Shown here: in pieces, positions 11,594 through 20,500 of the stretch
Position numbering within the stretch: the stretch's first letter is position 1
Layout: each line of letters starts with the position of its first letter
Source of the DNA: Circinella minor
Lineage: Eukaryota; Mucoromycota; Mucoromycetes; Mucorales; Lichtheimiaceae
Direction: 5' to 3'
DNA length: 26,379 nucleotides
Assembly (NCBI GenBank): GCA_016758965.1
Contig: JAEPRB010000394.1
Location: 1-26,379 of the forward strand
Translations under genes and position numbers: made by a program
Notes under the pieces: generated by a model
What the model was told of the DNA's origin: nothing
Seen by the model: the letters and a program-made list of their open reading frames with translations, nothing else
The model's database searches: none

Positions 11594-11752
11594 AATGAAG
11601 CAGCTTTAGGTACGAATTCAAAGGCAGGAGAGCCAGCTTGTATTAGGCGTAATTTTCAAGTTATACCGTATCCGTCTTGTGGAGAAATTGAAAGAGCCAA
11701 ATTCCCCCGACATCTGCATAAAAAACTTCTTCATACATTATACATCTTGAGC
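11594..11752 (+). pseudogene. Possible decayed zinc-finger-like coding fragment
   Basis: A 53-codon open frame between stops reads through PYPSCGEIERAKFPRHLHKK. That resembles a CPYxxC...HxRxxH finger with the first Cys and last His lost (Ile and Leu stand in their places). Base composition here is richer in G and C than the flanks, as in old coding DNA. The next few hundred bases have stops in all frames. The resemblance is weak and short, so this is only a suggestion. Confidence 0.22.
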
Positions 11753-12686
11753 TGACTCGACGCTGACATAAAGAAAACGTGACAATAAACGGATTATGCA
11801 AGTGGGCGAATGATAGCATATATGAACTTGATCAGAATGAATTCTCAAAGCTTGACGGTTTAGCCTCACCCCGTGGCAACAACCATCCTTTTATTAGTCT
11901 CTTTTAATACAGCTCACCCAATGGGTTGTGGTCCAGTAATTCAGCGTTGTCTCTTCATTTAATGCTAGTGCTTACAATAATGACTTTAGGCAAAATGAAA
12001 ATATAGTGTTTCTGGTATGTAGATAAACTTTTATATAAAATTATCTTTCTCTATTTTTTTCTTGGACAGATTTCTTAACACTAATGACATGGCAACAAAT
12101 ATAATTAGGGGTAAAAATCCAAGTATGCATTGTGAAAGGGATTCAGTTACATTATTGGTAAGTTCTTTTTTATTGGAGAACGTTCTCTCGTGGTACAGTA
12201 GTCCGTGCTGTTTGTGTTTTGTTAAGAATGAACAAGATGTGCTGCAACAAATCTTTTTGTTCAGGAAGCTTTTTTCAAAGTTAGGCTGTAAAATTAATCT
12301 CTTCATATTTGTAGAAACTTGGTAGTATACACATCATCAGGGGTAAGCACAAACCATGAAAAAAAAAAGACTCTCAAACGTAAAAATTACAAAAAAAAAA
12401 AAACGTCAAACTAAGGACTAGTTTCGAAAGCTTCATTGCCATGACAATTATTATTGACTTGTAACCATTTTTTTCTTTACCCTTTTCTAAATCACCATTT
12501 TCATGGTGGACAATTACGTAATAACGATAAAACATAAAAAAGAATAGTAATGTTTTATAATTACATTATGCAAACTCTTGGACGGAATTTTCGACAAAAA
12601 AAAAACATGAAGTCATTTTTCTGAACGATCTTTTTCTTTAACATAACTCTTTCTTACTTTATAGTAAGATTTACTTTCAACTTCTG

Positions 12687-12910
12687 GACACCATTCAAAG
12701 TTATAAATAGTTCCTTTTTTTTAAAAAAAAACTAAAGGTTGCTAAAACGTTTAGGTTATAGTACTGTATTGAGAAAATACTCACCCCTTTTTACTCTTAC
12801 GTAGTATAGAAACACCACTCAAAGTTGTAAATAGTAAAAAAAAAAGAATAAAAGTGACTACAACATCAAAATTAATAGTATCGATAAAATACTCACCCTT
12901 TTTAGTCTTA
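12687..12910. repeat. Two diverged direct copies of a ~112-124-bp unit
   Basis: The word ACACCATTCAAAGTTATAAATAG near 12688 recurs as ACACCACTCAAAGTTGTAAATAG near 12814. AAAATACTCACCCCTTTTT near 12774 recurs as AAAATACTCACCCTTTTT near 12886. The middle parts have diverged and contain A and T runs. Confidence 0.55.
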
Positions 12911-13130
12911 GAGTAAAAAGTTCCTCATCCCTCTACCTCACATTCCCAAAAAACCCCTGTATGATTTCGGAAAGTTGAAAGTAGTTGTCTCTCCTAAAGA
13001 AACAATTTGATTTACAAAAGAGTTGCGATTTGTTTTACTTAAGAAGGGTAGATCTAATAAAAATAAAAAGTTTAACTTATAGTAGGTACACTCTCCATAA
13101 AAATTTCTTTAGTTTAATTTTGGAAATTGC

Positions 13131-13515
13131 TACGGACACCCCACAAATAGAAAGTTATCAAATAAGTTCTTAGACCATATAAATTATAGTAACAGTAGTG
13201 TTATCATCACCAATAGCGCTTATTTGACCGCTCATATATAACATTAAAAGTATACATTATTCCTTCTTGTTGTCTTGTCTTTATAAATAGGGCTACAACT
13301 CCCACTTGTGTGCATAATGATATAGTGAGAAAACATAAGAAGAAATATCGATTGATATCATAAAAAGTTGAGCTGCTAATACTGTATAAGTTTCATAAAT
13401 TCTTAAGTTATATAACGATAATAATTATATAGATAGTGTATAAATGGTTGGATACGATTTAAGTATATCAGATTGTTGTATGTCTTTGAAAAGATATAAA
13501 AGTGGGGTGTCCGTA
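13131..13515. mobile_element. Candidate MITE with 12-14-bp terminal inverted repeats and TA flanks
   Basis: TACGGACACCCCAC (13131-13144) is a perfect inverted copy of GTGGGGTGTCCGTA (13502-13515). Read as TA-CGGACACCCCAC...GTGGGGTGTCCG-TA, this matches the TA target duplication of Tc1/mariner/pogo-type elements. The 385-bp interior has no coding potential, as expected for a non-autonomous element. A second nested pair (AATTGCTACGGACACC at 13125-13140 against GGTGTCCATAGCAATT at 13550-13565, one mismatch) makes the exact ends uncertain. Confidence 0.45.
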
Positions 13516-14192
13516 AGGGTTGAAATTACCTAATATAGTATGCTTTTCCGGTGTCCATAGCAATTCTCTTTATTTTTTTTAATTCATTTTGAAATTGCTT
13601 TTCTTATTAGCCTTAATAGTTTGTGAAATTCATTTCGCTACATCGAATAAGTATTGTGACTCAATTGTTTTTAACTCTTTAAACTGTACTTACTTCTGTT
13701 AAATATATAATTATTTTTAAGTTGTTTTATGTTTTGCTTGATTTGGTGTATATAATAAATGTTAGCTGTGTGAAAGGGCTACTTGACAGCTATTTATTAT
13801 TCTTAATCAAACATCTTCTAATAAGTTGTAGAAGTCAGTTTTAAAAACCATCATTCACAATCAAGACATTGTTTCTCCCCAAGGAGTATACACAAAATCA
13901 TGTATACCAATTTCAATTGTGTGGTGATATTCTTTGACCTTGAAGCCCACGTTCGTGGAAAAAAAAACTTTACTTATAAGTATAACACTCAATCGCGCAT
14001 TGCATTATGGAAAAAGGCTTGACATTACAAAAAAACAAAAACCATAAGTATATTTATTTTACTAAAATAATAATTCTAAACTCATTTGAACCTACTGTTG
14101 CATACGTAGTTACAATGTCATTTGGGAACCTTGTTAACACTGTAGAAGGTACACACTGTAGAATAATGCAGTGGGTTATTTGGGACTTTCTT

Positions 14193-14657
14193 ATTGGCTG
14201 AGAACCATTATAAAATAAGCTAATCTGAGGTTTTTTTTAAACAACCTCTCTCTTTCCCCAAATTTTTCGTGTCTGTAACTGGGTAAGTAGTTTATTGACA
14301 CCCTCTTTTTTATTGTCATGTACCTTAAAAGTCATGACTCCATTTTACTTTTACATTCTTTTTTTTTTTTTTATTCTTTTTTTTCTACTATGGTTATTTT
14401 TTGTAACTATACTCTTTTTTCTTTTAACTATACTACTTGTTTTTTTAACTAATTATTCTTTCTCTTTTTTAGAAGCAAATGCATGGCATTCAATGGAGCA
14501 AGTGTTTGAGAAACACTTGTTTTATTGTTTAGTTAATTGCAATGGTCGTCCCTCATGTTGGTCATCCTGTGTATACCTTTATTTTTACCCAAGCTGTTTG
14601 GTCCACCTCCATTCATTCACTTGGCATTGTGTGCCTAAATCTAACTGTATGTCGTAA
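14193..14657 (+). other. Conserved transcription-unit-like segment, right-arm copy
   Basis: In order: ATTGG (a reversed CCAAT, 14193), TATAAAAT (14209-14216), a CT-rich stretch, a strong donor GTAAGT (14283), a T-rich tract and the acceptor TTTTTTAG (14472). The 190-bp interval is intron-like. Downstream, an ATG at 14493 opens a 54-residue frame with seven cysteines, ending at 14657. Earlier ATGs out of frame weaken the coding idea, so a spliced non-coding RNA or chance are equally possible. The perfect palindrome CAAGTGTTT-GAG-AAACACTTG lies at 14499-14519. Confidence 0.28.
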
Positions 14658-15725
14658 TTACCAGTAGACTTTCAAGTTTTACTGCTGGCTTCATATCTTT
14701 AGTGTGATAAAACACGTGGTAAAAAAAAAGTATTCATAAAATCATATATTCATTGGTGAAATCCCTATCTGAATAGGGCTTTTATGAATGGCGTTTTTTT
14801 TAAGGTTATCAAGATGAGTCTTTATAATGGAGATGTACTGTTTATTGGGGCCTACACTGGTGCCGATATTGCATAAAAATCCAGTTGCACCTTTAATTGT
14901 ACTTTCATTTAAGGCTTTGATTGATACCGAGTGGTATAGTCAAAGGAAGTGAAACATAAATTCATGAGTTCCCTTAACTTTGATACCGCGTGAAAAAAAT
15001 TCTTATTTATACACAAGATGACTGATATGATACGAGAGAGAAAACGACCATAGTAAAGTAAGTACTAAAAAAAAAGAATTGCAACCGTTGATTATAGTAG
15101 AGAAAGAAAGAGACACAAAAAAGCATGACATTTTTTTTTATTTAAGTTTGTCAGTTGAGCAAATAAGCAAGAAAGACCTGTATTCTGGTTCCGAATGAAG
15201 TAAAGTACAGACTATTCTTATGTTGCTGTATAATTGTGTTAACAAGGTAATGACTTGATAATGAGATGAAGGAGGTGAATGGGTGTTAATATCAATACGA
15301 AGATGAATATTCTTATTATTCAAATTAAATGATATTTCATTGTATTAACTTTTTGTTGTATATGGGAACCTTTTCATTCAAAAAAAGTTACCATTATCGA
15401 TACGCCTTGTTCAAGATTTTATTCCGCGTCTTTATTACTCTACGTACAAAAGAGTATATATAATGAATAACAGAGTAAGTGCATTTTTCCTATTCAATAT
15501 TCCAATAATAATTTCGTTTATCATATCAGTAATTTCAAGAGGCGTGCAATTTGTTACCTCAAGAACAAAGAATTTTATTTAATCAATTATATTTTTGGGT
15601 TAAATATATAGATAAATCGCAAGTGGCGTGATCGTAACCGTACTTGGAAGGTTCGAGGAGGTCCGAGGAAGGAAGGAATGTGATTAGTATAGATTATCTT
15701 ACTAGGTTTCCTCAAAGCAAGAAAG

Positions 15726-16031
15726 CCGAGTCATAAGAACCAAAGGAGAGTTCTATGGCGAATCGACACCTTTTGGTGTCGCAGATCACTGATCTTTTTT
15801 CTGGGTAAACAAAATTCCTGCTTAGGTTTTGGATTTACAATGCCGAGTCATGACGATCAGAGAGTATTGTATGGCGTTGCCCTGAGTAATGATAAGCGCG
15901 TAGGTTTTTTTAGTGAGTTACAAAACCAAGTCATGATGATCAAAATGTATCGTATGGCGTTGCAAACTGTCATCTTCCCAGGTTCTCATCCATGGAACCG
16001 AGTCATGAATACCACAAAGTGTTCTATGGCG
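15726..16031 (-). repeat. Four dispersed copies of a ~34-nt motif, right arm
   Basis: Mirror copies of the left-arm set, at 15726-15760, 15843-15876, 15926-15959 and 15998-16031. In this orientation each starts CCGAGTCAT (CCAAGTCAT in one) and ends TATGGCG. All four are kept with the same order and spacing as in the left arm. Confidence 0.75.
15764..15781. repeat. Perfect hairpin CGACACC-TTTT-GGTGTCG, right arm
   Basis: Inverted partner of the hairpin at 9618-9635. It is unchanged between the arms, including the loop. Confidence 0.6.
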
Positions 16032-16138
16032 AATATATGCATCTCCGAGCGAATGAGTGACTGGATGCTTATTTTTTTTTACTTTTGACCACTTTGGATA
16101 AAGTGTAGTTTTCAACTTTGCAAAATGCTTTGTATATA

Positions 16139-17352
16139 TATTGATGTTTTACATCAATCAGAACAGAATCATGGCCTCAAGACATTAAATACAAGAACAA
16201 TATTATATATATAAGGTATGTGTAGCATTTTTATTACATAAAAGGATCGATATGATCATTAATGGTTATATATGATTAAAGCTAACGGGTCTGCTGCTCT
16301 CATCTCATAAAATAATAGTATTTATCACAAGATTGTATAAAATATCTCCCAAATGTAAAACCTACCAAAAACGTTTCCACGCGTGTCAAATCAAGACTAT
16401 TTCCTGGCAGCTTTATCCATATTACACCCTTTAATAAAAAGTGCTATTTCCTTGGCGTTCTTTTTTTTTCATTTTTTTTTTTTTTTTGATATTGTCAAAG
16501 AGGGACAATTTATTAATGTAAAAAATATAAATGAATTGGTTGGGCAATTACAATTTTTATTTTAAAACAATATATAGAATTGTGTTTATTTATGCGCAGC
16601 TTGTTTTTTTTTTTTTTCAGCAGTAATTTTGTTCCTGTGTGTTAGCCTATTTTTTAATATCACTGGGAAAACAATTATTATCTTACAATAGATAAAGTTC
16701 AACATATAATAAACTGCATAAAAGTTGATAGATAGCTCAATAAAAAAAGAACCACGAGTATAAAATCGAACGGGACGACACAATGAGTGGCAAACAAACA
16801 TTATATAAGTCGTGTCATTTCATTGCCATAACAATATTGCCATAGCAACCTTTTTAGTTTTATTCTATATCAGTATTGTCATTTTGATCTTTTTGTACGG
16901 AAGCTTTTTGTTATAATATGAAAGACTACTACTATTTATTACCAATTTAATAATTTAATAAGTACTGTAGTCAGAATCACCCACATGAAAGAAAAAATTA
17001 ATTAAACTATGACTACAAGAACGTATTAAGTTTTCTCTTTATTTATTCTGGTTACTCCTTTTTGGTTATAAAGTACGACAGTCTTTAAGATTTAAGGGAC
17101 AAAATGGAGCATTTTTAATCAATTTAAATTATAAATGAGTCTTATTTATTATTATAGATTGGTTATTTGGGCTTATATAAGTCCATACTGATAGCTTTAC
17201 TTTTGCTGCATAATTCTCTAACATTGTGTTACACAAGATTGGACTTTTTTTTTTTTTTTTTTTTTTTTTTAGTTTCAGAAATCACTTGTAATCATAGTAA
17301 CACACATGACCCTCTTTATATATTTTTTTACCCGTGTTGACACACACACACA
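16139..17352. other. Intergenic DNA and promoter region of the finger-array gene
   Basis: No gene is supported; open frames at 16383-16565 and 16586-16801 are low-complexity. A run of 26 T (17245-17270) lies about 80 bp before the finger gene start and may act as a nucleosome-excluding promoter tract. A short CA repeat directly precedes the ATG. Confidence 0.5.
16140..16158. repeat. Perfect hairpin at the outer edge of the right arm
   Basis: ATTGATGT pairs with ACATCAAT around a TTT loop, starting one to two bases after the inverted-repeat homology ends. The left outer edge has no equivalent structure. Confidence 0.5.
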
Positions 17353-17529
17353 ATGTTCACTCAATCAAGATACTCATTACGAAAACGTATGAATAAAAAT
17401 GCATCAAGTCAAGTCAATATGGACACTAATGTAGGAATTGAGTTTGAATCGACCATTCAGAATGACCAATCTAAAGGTAGTAATGAATATATTTTTTTTT
17501 GACACGCGTCGTGTCATTCAAAATGAAAC

Positions 17530-17567
<38 letters not shown>

Positions 17568-20500
17568 TTACTTTATTGACTTGTATTTCGAAATAAAAAA
17601 AGACTTTAAAAAAGTTCATATCAAACTGGAAGAATCAGAAGAACTATTCTCAGCTACTTCTTATCAATTTGAAAACTTGTCGATACCTATAAAAAAAGAA
17701 CAAGGAGATGAGTCTACTTTTATGAATACAATTCAAGGAACCCCAGAATGTTTGGTCGAAAATGAATTTTCAGAAGAAACTTCCTTGGAAAGAAATAAGA
17801 CATATTCGGATTTGCAAGATGATAATAGTAGTCATAGTTCTAACGTTAGAATAAGAACAAGAAAGCGACGACCCGTTGTAATACCTGCATCACTCGATGA
17901 TAGTCTTCCTTACAATCAATTTGAAAGCGATTCAGAACCAGATGAAGAACTATTCCAAGTATCAAATTATGATTTCATTAGAAACAATAATAATCAAGAT
18001 GATAATACTTTATTGAGTGCATCAATTGATTATGATTCTAGTAATATGAACGAATCCGAGTTTGAAGGTATTTTTGAATAATACATATCAAAAGAGATAA
18101 AAGTAGTTGATTACGATACACAAAATAATAATAATAATAATCACTTTAAAAATGTTGCCTTTTTTTTAAAAAAATAAAAAATTAGATTCTGATACTACTG
18201 ATGATACTTTGGTAGTAAAAGAAAGTTATCGTGTAAAGAATATTGTCGGGGTGAGAACTCGGTCACAGACAAAAAAGCATCAGTTACTGATGAATCGAGA
18301 TAATGTTGATACGGAAGAAAGAAAAAAGTTTTCAGAACAAGACGAGAACATTCAAAGAAATATACCTTCAAAACGTAAACAATATGACTCAGCACTTGAT
18401 GATGGTAAACAAAGTATTGATAATAATATACCTATAGTTTGTTCAAACTTTTAAATCGCTCATGCTCATTATTCTTATTATAATATAATATATCATGTTC
18501 ATATTTAGAAAACGAGCAAATAATAAGAAAATCATCAAAAGGTTATTGTTGAATAGATGGAATTTCTAGAAAAGATTTTATGATAATCATTCCTCCTTTT
18601 GTTATCATTTAAACTTCTTCATTAACTTGTTAATGAACTAAAATAACACTAAATATCATTATTATTATTTTGTTAGGGCGAGTATATTATTGCCCATATC
18701 AGGCATGTAATTACTACTGTAGTGATCATAGAAGTAGTCTCTTTAAACATTTTCGAAATCAACACGATTCAACTTTTCCCAAGATGTATAGTACAAATAT
18801 TTTTATGTCTCCCTTGGGAAAAAATATCGATTTTACCGGTACGTAAAAATAAATAAATAAATAGATAATATCATTATTATTTCATAGAATAGTTATAGCT
18901 AAAAATAGTATTAATCACTTTTTATTTTTATCTTTTTGATTTGATTTAATTGCCTTGGTCTTTAGCAAATTCTAAAAATTTGTTAAAGAAAGGCGATAGA
19001 ATAAGATTATTACATCATAAAGACTGTAATGATGAAGGTTAGTAAAAAAAAAAAAAAAAAACCATGTATAATAATAGTCTTTGTATACTGTAAACATCAT
19101 ATTTTACGTACAGATAAGCAATCATACATATGAAATTTTACTAATACGTTTTTCCATCCTCATTTATATAGAGAAACCTTATTGTTGCCCTTATCAAGAA
19201 TGTGGTTATAGCTCAATAAAATACAAATCATTAACGTACATTTATCATCATATTCGAAAATACCATGACCCACAATTACCTCGGTGTATATCAGGTTCAA
19301 GCCCTTTGTTTATAACATCTTCTGAACAAATAGTTAGTTTCACAGGTAAAGTACTAATTCACTTGATACTAAACGTGTAGAATATCTTATTTAAACGTAA
19401 TATAAATCCATTCCAATCTATTTTTCTTTTTTATTCAAAAATGTAGAAATGTCGAAAAATCTATTGAAGCCTGGGGAACAAATGATTCTAACACAAAGAA
19501 TATTTTATGAACAAGGTTTCTTTATTTTTTTGGGAAGGAAAGAAGAAGAGAAGATGGGTAATCCTCTAACTTTTGTCTAATTTTTTAAATGGATACATAC
19601 GTAGATCGATTACAACAATCCTATTTTTGTCCTTATCAAGAATGTCGCACTATTAGAAAGCGTTTAAGTTGGCTTTTTCTTCATATTCGAGAACAGCATA
19701 ATCCTGACTTTCCTCGTTTAAGAAAAGGAACCCCAGCATCCAGAGTGGTATTCAGAACTGTTTCAGGAAACATAATTGATTTTCGAGGTATCAATATAAT
19801 AAATAAAAAGTGGGAGCAAAAATGATAATAATAAAGAAGAGGAGTAACCCCCACCCTCTGGGAGTTGACTCATTACATGATTTAATGTTATATACTTTTT
19901 ATAGAGGGTTCAAGAAATACTTTATTACATAATAAAGATACCGTTTTAGTAGAAGAGGACGATCACGATCAAGGTTTGAATATATATCAATTAGCATCTT
20001 GTTATAGTATTTATGATAATAATATTCAATGTTATTAATCAAATACATTTGATTATAATTTAGTAGTATATTTCTGTTGCCCATACAAAGACTGTGATAG
20101 TAAATGTGTAAAAAAATTGAGTTTATTGGGCCACCTTCGAAAAAAGCATTCCATAGATCTACCTCGATTTACTCAAATAGGAACATCAAGTTATATTTTT
20201 AAAACTTGCTCAGGAAAAGTCCTTGATTTCAGTAAAGGTAAACCGATTATACTCTTCGAGAATCACATTGCCTGGTGTCACGATAAGCCTTTACCATTTA
20301 TATTAATTGTTTTTACTGTTATTTCAGATCATGGTGTACTTAATAGAAATGAAAAGATAATATATGAGCTAAAGTCTTCAGATGATATAAAAATGCAGTA
20401 TAAAGGTAACAAAAAAAAAAGACGTGTGTTTTCGATCAGTTTTTTTTTTTTTTAGTTGTTGATTACTTGTATATAACCATTTTTATAACTGTTATAACAA

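Larger units (their letters stand above)
11424..13963. other. Spacer between the inverted-repeat arms
   Basis: 2.54 kb of unique DNA. No gene is convincing: open frames at 12062-12325 (plus), 12031-12306 (minus) and 12985-13173 (plus) are short and resemble nothing known. Contents that can be pointed to are a possible coding relic at 11594-11752, a two-copy direct repeat near 12687-12910 and a TA-flanked candidate MITE at 13131-13515. If the whole structure is a transposon, the expected transposase gene is missing or decayed. Confidence 0.55.
13964..16138 (-). repeat. Right arm of the 2.17-kb inverted repeat
   Basis: This is the inverted partner of 9260-11423. Compared with the left arm it has an extra TATGAAT-type insertion near 14733 and clusters of substitutions around 15065-15320, while 14000-14660 is almost unchanged. 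The inner edge is next to a run of A. The outer edge is immediately followed by a perfect hairpin (16140-16158). I saw no clear target-site duplication, but the flanks are too AT-rich to exclude one. Confidence 0.92.

Noticed and set aside
10730..14657. 120-codon and 64-codon frames repeated identically in both arms as protein genes
   Set aside because: The first half of the 120-codon frame is a translation of T-rich intron-like DNA. Identity between the arms reflects the duplicated DNA, not proven coding conservation. Only the downstream 54-codon part was kept, as a low-confidence idea.
15840..16088. 82-codon frame over the four-copy motif in the right arm (and its left-arm mirror)
   Set aside because: The motif copies are in different spacings, and the frame has no upstream extension or known domain. 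Non-coding repeats explain it better.
9260..16138. LTR retrotransposon or solo LTR pair
   Set aside because: The long repeats are inverted, not direct, and no TG...CA ends, primer-binding site or polymerase sequence was seen.
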